Below, piece after piece: positions 8,925-16,272 of a DNA stretch of 44,497 nt. The number at the start of each line of letters is the position of its first letter. Position 1 is the first letter of the stretch. The translations under genes were made by a program, and so were the position numbers. The stretch is taken from positions 1 through 44,497 of the forward strand of contig CAKZQO010000239.1 in assembly GCA_937140905.1 (NCBI GenBank), given 5' to 3'. This DNA comes from an uncultured Spirochaeta sp. (lineage in GTDB: Bacteria; Spirochaetota; Spirochaetia; DTKZ01). The notes below the pieces were generated by a model, which saw only the letters and a list, made by a program, of their open reading frames with translations, had not been told where the DNA came from and did not search any database.

Positions 8925-9756
8925 ACACGGTAAGGATCAGCCCAGACAGTCTAGTGAAAACTCAGAGAGGCACACTCCCAAGCGGGAGAATATAGCTACC
9001 CTTTGTCCCGATTTGGAGACTAGAAACCTCACGTACCATTTCCCCAATGGGATGAAGGGTCTCTGCCAAGTGAACGTTTCGTTCTATAAAGGCGAGTTCG
9101 TCCTACTAGCGGGGAGAAACGGATCCGGTAAGACCCTATTAGCCCGTCACTTAGTCGGTCTCCTCCGCCCAACGGAAGGAGCGGTTTTCTTCAGGGGAGC
9201 GCCCCTTCCTTCTTGTCTCGATAAAGCCCGGCAGAAAGTAGGCCTAGTGTTCCAGGACGCGGACAGTCAGATCATCGGCCAAACCATCGAGGAAGAATTG
9301 AGGTTCGGACCGGAAAATCTGGGTTTACCGGAAGGAGAAATACAAAGTCGGGTAGAATCCGTCATCCACCTGTTAGGCCTAGAGCACAACCTCCTTACCC
9401 CTCCGGCTCGTCTCTCTGGTGGGGAGAAACGTCGTCTAGCCATTGGCGGAATCCTTACCCTCCAACCGGAACTCTTGATCTTGGATGAACCCTTTGCCAA
9501 TCTAGATTATCCCGGTATCGTTTCGGTTCTACGACTCCTACTCCATTTGAAGGACAAAGGGATTGGAATCGTATTGATTACCCACGAACTGGAAAAAGCT
9601 TTGGCCCATGCCGATCGCCTCGTTATCCTGGAAAAAGGAAGGATCGTGGAGGATGGTCCGACCCAAGCGATAGCTCCCAAAGCTGGTCAGTATGGTCTTC
9701 ATCCTCTCGATTTCTCCCGGACCCCGTTGGAAACCTGCACATGGCTTCCTCGGTGA
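8914..9756 (+). CDS. bioM: ECF transporter ATPase for biotin uptake
   Basis: 280 residues from the ATG at 8914; an upstream in-frame ATG at 8878 would add 12 residues and a larger overlap with bioY, and neither start has a strong ribosome-binding site. Walker A GRNGSGKT (~67-74), Q-loop region VFQDADSQ, ABC signature LSGGEKRRL, Walker B LLILDEPFA and the switch His in LITHELEKA are all intact. It is a CbiO/EcfA-type ATPase. A single ATPase gene next to one T-component and BioY fits a dedicated BioMNY transporter rather than a shared group II ECF module. The polar N-terminal ~30 residues are not part of the ABC fold. Confidence 0.9.
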   Translation: MKNEHGKDQPRQSSENSERHTPKRENIATLCPDLETRNLTYHFPNGMKGLCQVNVSFYKGEFVLLAGRNGSGKTLLARHLVGLLRPTEGAVFFRGAPLPSCLDKARQKVGLVFQDADSQIIGQTIEEELRFGPENLGLPEGEIQSRVESVIHLLGLEHNLLTPPARLSGGEKRRLAIGGILTLQPELLILDEPFANLDYPGIVSVLRLLLHLKDKGIGIVLITHELEKALAHADRLVILEKGRIVEDGPTQAIAPKAGQYGLHPLDFSRTPLETCTWLPR

Positions 9757-10355
9757 TCTTTCACCACGTACCAGGCACCTCCTTTCTCCATCGAATAGAT
9801 CCTCGATGGAAACTCGCTGCTTACCTATCCGTATCCTTCCTTACCATGGTAGGCCCTAGCCTCTATCTTGTGATTTTGGCTCTCTTGATCATCGCCCTGC
9901 ACGTCGGGATCCGATTGAATCCCCTTTCTATTCTAAAAGAAGCTCGGCCTCTCTGGGTTCTGGCTTTTTTCCTGCTGATCTCTCGTACCCTTTTTATCGG
10001 GTTTGAAAGTGGAGCACTGGAAACGGCACGGTTCACGTGTTTGATATTCTGGACTCATTTATTTCTAGCGGTGACTTCCAATGGAGAAATTCGAAAAGCC
10101 ATTGAGTTCCTCTTACGAAGGCTTCCTAAGAAAAAAGGGAAGCGGATTGGATTAGCCCTGAGCATTACCCTCCTTCTCTTTCCCCTTTTTCTCGATATCT
10201 CCAGGGAGATCCTCGATGCCATGGCTCTGCGACGCTTCGGCTCCAGGCGATCCTTCCAGTTCCTTACCCAGAGGTTCCTTTTGACCTTTCTTCGCAAAGC
10301 CCTTCGAATGGCCAGCAGTCTATCCCAAGCGTTGGAAATTCGGGGATTCCAATAG
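9741..10355 (+). CDS. bioN: ECF transporter transmembrane T-component for biotin uptake
   Basis: 204 residues, overlapping the end of the ATPase gene by 16 bases, which indicates translational coupling. The N-terminal block HHVPGTSFLHRIDPRWKL is characteristic of EcfT/CbiQ proteins, followed by about four to five membrane helices. Two Ala-x-x-Arg-type coupling motifs are visible: DAMALRRFGSR and, near the C-terminus, SQALEIRGF; these arginine motifs contact the ATPases. It links BioY to the ATPase in the inner membrane. Last gene of the biotin operon; the next gene converges from the other strand 10 bases downstream. Confidence 0.9.
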   Translation: MASSVIFHHVPGTSFLHRIDPRWKLAAYLSVSFLTMVGPSLYLVILALLIIALHVGIRLNPLSILKEARPLWVLAFFLLISRTLFIGFESGALETARFTCLIFWTHLFLAVTSNGEIRKAIEFLLRRLPKKKGKRIGLALSITLLLFPLFLDISREILDAMALRRFGSRRSFQFLTQRFLLTFLRKALRMASSLSQALEIRGFQ

Positions 10356-10365
10356 GGAAATCCTG

Positions 10366-11019
10366 CTAGACAAGGGAACCTGTAGGGATGAACGATCCTG
10401 ATTTTAGATGTGTCCCTTGTCGAACTCGCACCCCCGGACAAACGAAACTCCCTAGACGACGACATCCCGTAGGGTGAAACACCCCATGGGGATACTCTAC
10501 GGATAGAGGGATAGGAGTTTCGCCTTGGGTAAGGGTAGTCACTTGATCCTCCAGAACGACCCCCTTTCCCAAGATCGAATCCAGTACAGTACACGATGAA
10601 CCAATCCTAACCCCTTCACAGAGGATGGATGACCGAATATCCGCCCCGTGTTCCACCCTAGTCCTTCTTCCCAGGTACGACGGACCTTGTAAAAACACTT
10701 CTTGACCGATCTCTACCCCTTCATTGAGCACAAGAGGCCCCACTAAGGTAGCTGTCCCGTGAATCCGTACTCTTCTAGCCACCCAAACCGAGGATAGGAC
10801 TTCTTCGTACTCGGTCTCCAGGTAGGGGATACCAAATTCAAAGAGAATTGAAAGATGTTGGATCAATTCCCAGGGAGTTCGGATCGTTGGCAGAAGGACT
10901 CGTTTTCGCGTTTCTTTTTCCTGACGAAAAATCCAACGGAAGAAAGGTTCGTTGAGTACCTCAAGCAGGGAAAGTAAAGAATCTATAAAGGAGGATTCAT
11001 TGGGGAAGTTTTTGTTCAT
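10366..11019 (-). CDS. Left-handed beta-helix protein (GlmU/LpxA-like hexapeptide fold), function unknown
   Basis: 217 residues. After a helical N-terminal ~85 residues come hexapeptide-type repeats (VRIHGTATLVGPLVLNEGVEIG, GRRTRVEHGADIRSSI, GVRIGSSCTVLDSI, GKGVVLEDQV, then VCPGVRVRQGTHLKSGSF), which build a left-handed beta-helix as in sugar-nucleotide acetyltransferases and pyrophosphorylases. No nucleotidyltransferase N-terminal domain is present, and the helix is interrupted by an insertion (~170-190). Acyl- or acetyl-transfer to a sugar nucleotide is the usual activity of this fold, but the substrate cannot be deduced. Its start overlaps the end of the LysR gene by 23 bases, and it is the last gene of the SDR-SPT-LysR run. 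Confidence 0.7.
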   Translation of the reverse strand: MNKNFPNESSFIDSLLSLLEVLNEPFFRWIFRQEKETRKRVLLPTIRTPWELIQHLSILFEFGIPYLETEYEEVLSSVWVARRVRIHGTATLVGPLVLNEGVEIGQEVFLQGPSYLGRRTRVEHGADIRSSILCEGVRIGSSCTVLDSILGKGVVLEDQVTTLTQGETPIPLSVEYPHGVFHPTGCRRLGSFVCPGVRVRQGTHLKSGSFIPTGSLV

Positions 11020-11902
11020 TCCCTAATGTCACTGTTTCCCAGAAAGCTCGTACTACGGGATGCTGGAGCCTCCGCTTCATCGCTGCCAGCCCATAGTTGT
11101 ATCCCACGATCTTTGGGTGCACCTCGAGGATCTGAATGTTAGGTTTTATCGCTTCCGTGCGAAGAATCAATTCGGGCACCACCCCTACCCCACTTCCCAA
11201 GGACACAAGGGCAAGTACCTCCTCGAAGGAATCCACTTCGGCCGTTATCCGTGGCCTGATATCTTTTCCCCGAAACCAGGCTTCCACCCTTCTCCTACAA
11301 AGGTCTGATCGAGTCAGCACCAAGGGCACCTCCCCCCATTCGATAGGAGTTTTCGAGGTAAGGTTTTTGGTTTTGCACTCCAGAATAGGACGAATGAACA
11401 CCAATGGAGTTTCTCCCAACCGGTGAAGCAAAGCCCCCTTGGGTACATAGTCGGGAAGAGAGAGGAGAACCGCACAATCCGCTTCATTCTCCGTTACTTC
11501 GATCATCGGTGCCTGTTCATCCAGTAGCCGAATATTCAGCGTGACATTGGGATACAAGAGACGAAACTTCTTCACCAATGAAGGAAGGATCGCATAGGCG
11601 GCAGATAGGGAAGAAACGATCGAAACTTCTCCTCCCATTTGTGTCGGTTCTTCCTCGAGACTCTCCTGTAGTTCTTGATACTCTTGCAGAGCCTTTTTTG
11701 CGTACGCATAGAACAGCTCTCCCGCTCGGGTTAGGGAAACGGATCGATTGTCCCGTATAAAGAGGGGTTTCCCTACCTCGTCTTCGATCCGCTTGATGGT
11801 TCGAGACAGAGCCGAGGGACTCAGGTTACTTAGTTCCCCCGCTTTCCCAAAATGAAGGGTGCGAGCGAGATTCACGAAGCATTTCAGGGCAAATAAATCC
11901 AT
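10997..11902 (-). CDS. LysR-family transcriptional regulator, IlvY-like
   Basis: 301 residues with an N-terminal winged helix-turn-helix (~1-60: LHFGKAGELSNLSPSALSRTIKRIEDEVGKPLF) and a periplasmic-binding-protein-like effector domain. Blocks such as RDNRSVSLTRAGELFYAYAKK, GGEVSIVSSLSAAYAILP and LVSLGSGVGVVPE resemble IlvY, the activator of ketol-acid reductoisomerase, more than a generic LysR protein. No ilvC is seen next to it, so the target is uncertain; candidates are the upstream SPT/SDR genes, the downstream beta-helix gene, or ilvC elsewhere. It has its own promoter in the 64-base gap after the SPT-like gene, flanked by an inverted repeat that suggests autoregulation. Confidence 0.85.
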   Translation of the reverse strand: MDLFALKCFVNLARTLHFGKAGELSNLSPSALSRTIKRIEDEVGKPLFIRDNRSVSLTRAGELFYAYAKKALQEYQELQESLEEEPTQMGGEVSIVSSLSAAYAILPSLVKKFRLLYPNVTLNIRLLDEQAPMIEVTENEADCAVLLSLPDYVPKGALLHRLGETPLVFIRPILECKTKNLTSKTPIEWGEVPLVLTRSDLCRRRVEAWFRGKDIRPRITAEVDSFEEVLALVSLGSGVGVVPELILRTEAIKPNIQILEVHPKIVGYNYGLAAMKRRLQHPVVRAFWETVTLGNEQKLPQ

Positions 11903-11908
11903 AGTTTT

Positions 11909-11955
11909 GTTGCGTCTTTTGCATCAGTATAGAGCATACAACGCAACTTGTGCAA
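11909..11955 (-). promoter_or_regulatory. lysR promoter with inverted-repeat operator
   Basis: On the minus strand TTGCAC (11955-11950), an 18-base spacer and TATACT (11931-11926) form a promoter for the LysR gene. An inverted repeat GTTGCGT (11909-11915) / ACGCAAC (11941-11947) flanks the -10 box, with a further CTTG-TG-CAAG dyad at 11947-11956. This is the placement expected for an autorepressing LysR protein. Confidence 0.55.
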
Positions 11956-11966
11956 GCTAAATCGTT

Positions 11967-13172
11967 TTATATGATCCCTAGTTTCTTCCCCTCATCCTCG
12001 GCGATATTGAGGATCATGTCTAGTTCCTCATCCGTATGGATGGCCATGTAAGAGGTACGAAGGAGGGACCGGTTGGGGGGAACCGCTGGGGATACTACCG
12101 GGTTCACATACACTCCCCGGTTGTATAGGGCCTGCCAGAGGAGAAAGGTTTTTTCATCGTTTCCAATGATTAGAGGAACAATGGGGGTCTGGGCCGTTCC
12201 AATGTCGTATCCCATACTTTTGAACCCTTCGATCATCTTCCGAGCGATTTGCTGGAGACGTTGTACCCGTTCAGGTTCCTGTTCGATAATTTCCAGAGTC
12301 TTCAGTACTGCTGCCAGATTGGCGGGAGGCATACTAGCGGAGAAGATCAAGGGCCGGGCCGTGTGTTTTATGTACTCGATGATATCCGCATCCCCTGCAA
12401 GGAAGCCCCCTATGGAGCCAAAGGATTTCGAGAAGGTACACATGATGATGTCTGCCAAATCGCTAGAACCGAAATGTTCGGTGGTACCCCTTCCCGTGGG
12501 TCCGATCGTACCGATGGCATGAGCTTCATCTAGGTAGACGCCTGCACCGTACTTATCGGCAATCCGTTTCAAAGTGGGCAGGTCAACAATATCCCCTTCC
12601 ATGCTGAACACACCATCCGTAACCACCAATTTCGGTTCATCCTCTGGGATCGCTTGCAGTCGTTCTTCCATCTCTTGCAGGTTTCCATGGGGATACCTAT
12701 GCACTTTCACATCCCCATAGAGGCCTTTGGCGAGGAAGATCCCGTCCATAATGGAAGCATGGTTATACTTATCCGTGACGATGTGCTCCCCCCTCCCCAA
12801 CAAGGCCGATATTCCACCCAAATTCGTTTGGTAGCCTGTAGTAAAACAGATAGCTGCTTCCTTACCCGTGAATCGAGCCAATCTTCGTTCCAGTTCTTCA
12901 TGTAGATCCAACGTGCCGTTCATGAACCGAGAGCCAGAGCAACTGGTACCGTAGATCCGTACCGCTTCTTCCGCAGCTGCTTTCACGCGAGGATCGTGAG
13001 AAAGTCCTAGGTAATTGTTGGAACCGGCCATGATGAATTCCCGCCCTTCGATGATCACCCGAGAACCGTGATACGCTTCAATGGGTCGGAAATAAGGATA
13101 CCATCCTTCTGCTTTTGCTTTCCGTACTTCACTTAATCTACCATCCTTACGAAAAATCGCCTTCTTTACCAT
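11967..13172 (-). CDS. spt: Serine palmitoyltransferase-like alpha-oxoamine synthase (PLP-dependent)
   Basis: 401 residues from the ATG at 13172 (GAGAGG 8 bases upstream); a longer open frame to 13472 overlaps the SDR gene and is not coding. The fold-type I alpha-oxoamine synthase core is complete: His138 (NHAS) stacks on PLP, Asp215 and His218 (DEAHAIG) hold it, and Lys249 (TFSKSFG) forms the Schiff base. The family condenses an amino acid with an acyl-CoA or acyl-ACP (SPT, BioF, KBL). The segments GSRFMNGTLDLHEELE, TDGVFSMEGDIVDLP and ARPLIFSASMPPANLAAV, and the N-terminal GWYPYFRPIE, resemble Bacteroides-type serine palmitoyltransferase as I remember it. The KDSR-like reductase gene 29 bases upstream supports SPT over KBL or BioF. 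Cytoplasmic, soluble type. Confidence 0.72.
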   Translation of the reverse strand: MVKKAIFRKDGRLSEVRKAKAEGWYPYFRPIEAYHGSRVIIEGREFIMAGSNNYLGLSHDPRVKAAAEEAVRIYGTSCSGSRFMNGTLDLHEELERRLARFTGKEAAICFTTGYQTNLGGISALLGRGEHIVTDKYNHASIMDGIFLAKGLYGDVKVHRYPHGNLQEMEERLQAIPEDEPKLVVTDGVFSMEGDIVDLPTLKRIADKYGAGVYLDEAHAIGTIGPTGRGTTEHFGSSDLADIIMCTFSKSFGSIGGFLAGDADIIEYIKHTARPLIFSASMPPANLAAVLKTLEIIEQEPERVQRLQQIARKMIEGFKSMGYDIGTAQTPIVPLIIGNDEKTFLLWQALYNRGVYVNPVVSPAVPPNRSLLRTSYMAIHTDEELDMILNIAEDEGKKLGII

Positions 13173-13201
13173 GTTGTTGCCTCTCTCGTTTCTCAGTCGT
13201 A

Positions 13202-14047
13202 TTATACGGACTGTATTTGTCTTCGACAGTTCCGAATGGTTCGATCCATCACCCATCGTACCACAACCGGCATGTGCCGGGCTACCCATGCTGTGAACCG
13301 AGCCTCGAAACCGGGTATGATGAGGAATTTCCCTTTCGACAACCCTCGGAACAGCTCCTGTGCTACCGTTTCTGGTTTCAATACTCCCGCACTGGCGGAA
13401 ATTGCTTTCGTCTCCCGAGGTTTCATTCGATTCTCCTTTTCGAAACCAGGGGTATCGGTATCGGGAGGGCACAGTACGGCTATCCGTATCCCTTCATCAA
13501 CGAGTTCGCTCCGTAGAGCTTCGGAAAAGCCGATTACTCCTGCCTTCGCCGCACTGTAAGCTGTATACCCGAACACTCCCACAAGACCTGCTAAGGAGGA
13601 TACATTGACGATGATTCCTTGATTCTTCTTCAGATAGGGAAGAAGAGTCTTGGTAACATACCATGTGCCTTTCAGGTGCACATTGATGGTTTGCTCGAAC
13701 AGAGCGTCGGGGATTCGATCGAAATAATCCGGAAAAGCTTCACCCGCACAGTTGAGAAGAAAGTCGGGCTCTCCAAACTCCTGTACCGCACGAAGCAATA
13801 GGTTCTTGACCTGTTCTGGATTCCCTACATCGAGGGCAAGGGTAGCGACTCGAGGTTTGGGTTCGATTCTACCAGAAGCGTCAACCCTTCCCGATATCAG
13901 GGATCCCGCTGCTTGCTCCAATCGATTCTTGTCCCTGGCAATGAGTAAGACATCTGCTTTTCTTCGAACCAGCTCTTTTGCAACGGCCAGGCCAATACCA
14001 CTGGAACCTCCCGTAATAAAAGCACAACGAACCGTCGCTTCCGGCAT
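13202..14047 (-). CDS. SDR oxidoreductase similar to 3-ketodihydrosphingosine reductase
   Basis: 281 residues. The N-terminal Rossmann motif TGGSSGIG, the NCAG motif and the catalytic set Ser (NVSSLAG), Tyr-x3-Lys (YSAAK) identify a classical short-chain dehydrogenase. The block after the active site, PPDTDTPGFEKENRMKPRET, closely matches the corresponding block of eukaryotic 3-ketodihydrosphingosine reductase (KDSR/FVT1), and the C-terminal extension (~60 residues) is also KDSR-like; the N-terminal membrane helix of the human enzyme is absent. The expected reaction is NADPH reduction of 3-ketosphinganine, the product of the SPT-like enzyme encoded 29 bases downstream. First gene of the minus-strand operon; its promoter is leaderless type. 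Confidence 0.75.
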   Translation of the reverse strand: MPEATVRCAFITGGSSGIGLAVAKELVRRKADVLLIARDKNRLEQAAGSLISGRVDASGRIEPKPRVATLALDVGNPEQVKNLLLRAVQEFGEPDFLLNCAGEAFPDYFDRIPDALFEQTINVHLKGTWYVTKTLLPYLKKNQGIIVNVSSLAGLVGVFGYTAYSAAKAGVIGFSEALRSELVDEGIRIAVLCPPDTDTPGFEKENRMKPRETKAISASAGVLKPETVAQELFRGLSKGKFLIIPGFEARFTAWVARHMPVVVRWVMDRTIRNCRRQIQSV

Positions 14048-14055
14048 GTCCCCTT

Positions 14056-14083
14056 TTTATACACTTTTTTTACTGGCTGTCAA
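14056..14083 (-). promoter_or_regulatory. Promoter of the KDSR/SPT-like operon, leaderless type
   Basis: A consensus TTGACA (14083-14078), a 16-base spacer and TATAAA (14061-14056) lie on the minus strand. Only 8 bases (including AGGGGAC) separate the -10 box from the ATG at 14047, so the transcript would begin within a few bases of the start codon. Confidence 0.65.
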
Positions 14084-14122
14084 CGGTGTAGAATATATTA
14101 AAAATACTATACTCAACCATGC

Positions 14123-14151
14123 TTGCCCTAACTGTCCCCAATGCGTATACT
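14123..14151 (+). promoter_or_regulatory. yqgE promoter, leaderless type
   Basis: TTGCCC (14123-14128), a 17-base spacer and TATACT (14146-14151). The ATG at 14163 is 11 bases beyond the -10 box and has no Shine-Dalgarno, so a leader of about 5 bases is predicted. Confidence 0.55.
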
Positions 14152-14162
14152 CCAACTAACCT

Positions 14163-14771
14163 ATGAGTAGTGAATCGAACATGACAGAGCCTCGATACCT
14201 TTCAGGATACTTTCTCATAGCCAGTGTAAACCTCCTGGATCCAAACTTTGTTCGTACCGTCGTACTCCTTATTCAGCACAACGACGAAGGGGCTTTTGGC
14301 CTAGTGTTGAATCGCCCTTCAGGAAAAGAACTCAACGACGTGCTTCCAGAAAGTCTGGAGGGAGCCGTTCTCCATGTGCCTGTCTATATAGGAGGGCCGG
14401 TACAACAGGACTATCTATTTGTATTACACTCGGGTTTAGAGAATAAACTACTCAACCCCAACGCAACATCCCCCATTCCTGGAGTGTTCTTCGAACCGGC
14501 CACAAAACAGTTGATCAGTTATCTGATCGACGAATGGAATATTACCCCTCTAGAAGACAGACCCAAACTCCGCTTATATGCAGGGTATTCCGGTTGGGGG
14601 CCCGGACAGTTGGAACGGGAATTGCGGGAAAACTCCTGGTTCGTAGTCCCCGGCCATCAGAGTATCGTATTCCACCCCGAACCAGAAAACGCCTGGAAAG
14701 ATGCGTTGAGCCGAAAAGGAAAATATTACCGTTTCGTAGCGGAAACAGGTTATATGCCCTCGATTAACTGA
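14163..14771 (+). CDS. YqgE/AlgH family protein
   Basis: 202 residues, close to the family's ~190. The DUF179 signatures are clear: GYFLIASVNLLDPNFVRTVVLL at the N-terminus (positions ~15-36), GAFGLVLNRPSG, the VYIGGPVQQD block, and AGYSGWGPGQLERE with the conserved Trp-Gly-Pro. The biochemical role of YqgE/AlgH is not established; it has been linked to regulation in some bacteria. An alternative in-frame ATG at 14181 would shorten it by six residues; neither start has a ribosome-binding site. The last 22 bases overlap the end of aroDE on the opposite strand. Confidence 0.9.
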   Translation: MSSESNMTEPRYLSGYFLIASVNLLDPNFVRTVVLLIQHNDEGAFGLVLNRPSGKELNDVLPESLEGAVLHVPVYIGGPVQQDYLFVLHSGLENKLLNPNATSPIPGVFFEPATKQLISYLIDEWNITPLEDRPKLRLYAGYSGWGPGQLERELRENSWFVVPGHQSIVFHPEPENAWKDALSRKGKYYRFVAETGYMPSIN

Positions 14772-16261
14772 CGAGGGTACTCTTTGCCTGTGAAGAGCAG
14801 GAACTGTCGAAAAGCTTGGTGAATCAGCATAGCATCCCCGTAGATTACGGGACAGCCTGCTGCCTTAGCTCGCTTGAGAAAGAGGGTCTCCTTTGGTGCG
14901 TACACCAGATCGTACACCACTTCCTGCCCTCTGAAGGATAGGTCTGGAAAGGGGTCTTCCTCTTCCTTGGGATGCATTCCGCAGGAGGTCGTCTGCACAA
15001 CCAAGTCTGGCTTTAACTGCTTTACCAACGCAATTCCCTCTCGATCTAGAGGGCCTGCTGAGATGGTCCCCTCCGAAAGAGAGAGGGTTCTCTCCGTCTC
15101 CGCTGCCAGAGTCTCGGCCCTGCTAGCGGTCCGATTCAGGATCAACACTCTCGCTCCCTCCCGGACCAATCCATACACAACGGATCTGGACGCTCCCCCA
15201 GCCCCGATAACGAGGGCGTTCACCCCTCTTATCGTTGGGAAGACTCTTTTTAATGGTTCCAAGAACCCTTCCACGTCCGTGTTGTATCCTTTGATCGATT
15301 TCTCCGATAAGACCAAGGTATTGCAGGCTCCCACGGCACGAACTGCATCTTCGCACCAGTCACAAAATTTTAACACGGATTCTTTGTGGGGTATCGTTAC
15401 AGAAAGCCCTTTGATCTTGAGCTTTCGGGCTACGGAGAAAAAGGATTCCAGATCGTCTACAGGAAACGGAACATACACCGCATCGATTCCCAGTGCTTCG
15501 TACCCCCGATTGTGTAGGTGAGGAGACCTGCTATGGAGTACAGGGTTCCCAATGATCCCAAAGAGAGCCGTTTGAGGCCCGAAGGAAGGGTATCGGTACA
15601 CGGTATGGAGGGTGATAGGATCCACCAGGGGACCGTTCGATTGGGGAGAAGTGAAGGTAAAACATGATCCTAGACGACTCGCTAGTACTTGAAAGGGGAA
15701 TCCATACGGGCCTTCCAAGGTAAAACTTTTTCTAATCCCCACATCTTCTTTTCTTCTATCCAGAATTACCCGTTCCACAAAGGGGCCTAGTTCCCTCCAT
15801 CCCGAAGGATTGAGGGTTAAATGGAGAACGTCCTTTTCCTTAACAAGACCTTGCGTTAGCTTAGGAGGATAGGTATCTACCTCATTCTCACCGTGGATAT
15901 TTTGCATATCAATAGATCGAATCACCCCTACCCCGTCTGCATGAGCTTCCTCTTCTAAAACGTCTTGGATTGTTCCTCTGCTCTGATTCTTCTCGTACGG
16001 TACCCGAACCATATCAAAAAGCCTTCGTTTAATGAGGGTACGAGACAATTCGATCAAAGGCCCTGCATGGTGTACCAGCGTTCTGGGTATGGAAAGAATA
16101 CGCAACCCTTTAGCCTGCAGAAAAAAGGATCCCCAATCTTCCCTTTCCGGATGTTCCAAGGATTCGAATTCGATTTCGAATCCATCGTAGAACCCTTCAT
16201 GGATTTTCAACCTCTGGGACACCTCATCCAATGTTCTCTCGGAAACCCTTAATATCACCAT
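14750..16261 (-). CDS. aroDE: AroDE fusion: degenerate type I dehydroquinate dehydratase domain plus shikimate dehydrogenase
   Basis: 503 residues. The C-terminal ~265 residues are an intact shikimate dehydrogenase: substrate loop HSRSPHLHN, catalytic Lys in SVTIPHKES, Asn in GACNTLV, Asp in YNTDVEGF, and NADP loop VIGAGGASRS. The N-terminal ~230 residues align with type I 3-dehydroquinate dehydratase, but its key residues look replaced: the Schiff-base Lys region reads DVLHLTLNP (His where Lys is expected), the SxHD motif reads RSIDMQN, the E-x-R-x-D substrate motif reads EIEFE, and the late SR motif before LGSCFTF is missing. So the second enzyme probably works while the first domain may be inactive or structural. 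Third gene after manC and a BamE-like gene; the ATG at 16261 has no Shine-Dalgarno. Confidence 0.85.
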   Translation of the reverse strand: MVILRVSERTLDEVSQRLKIHEGFYDGFEIEFESLEHPEREDWGSFFLQAKGLRILSIPRTLVHHAGPLIELSRTLIKRRLFDMVRVPYEKNQSRGTIQDVLEEEAHADGVGVIRSIDMQNIHGENEVDTYPPKLTQGLVKEKDVLHLTLNPSGWRELGPFVERVILDRRKEDVGIRKSFTLEGPYGFPFQVLASRLGSCFTFTSPQSNGPLVDPITLHTVYRYPSFGPQTALFGIIGNPVLHSRSPHLHNRGYEALGIDAVYVPFPVDDLESFFSVARKLKIKGLSVTIPHKESVLKFCDWCEDAVRAVGACNTLVLSEKSIKGYNTDVEGFLEPLKRVFPTIRGVNALVIGAGGASRSVVYGLVREGARVLILNRTASRAETLAAETERTLSLSEGTISAGPLDREGIALVKQLKPDLVVQTTSCGMHPKEEEDPFPDLSFRGQEVVYDLVYAPKETLFLKRAKAAGCPVIYGDAMLIHQAFRQFLLFTGKEYPRQLIEGI

Positions 16262-16272
16262 AGGGGCTCGGT

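Noticed and set aside
12551-12566. GCCGATAA on the minus strand, a sigma-28 -10 match
   Set aside because: It lies inside the SPT-like coding sequence and no TAAA is present 15 bases upstream.
13173-13472. N-terminal extension of the SPT-like gene to 13472
   Set aside because: It overlaps the SDR gene over most of its length, and the start at 13172 has a ribosome-binding site and matches the family N-terminus.
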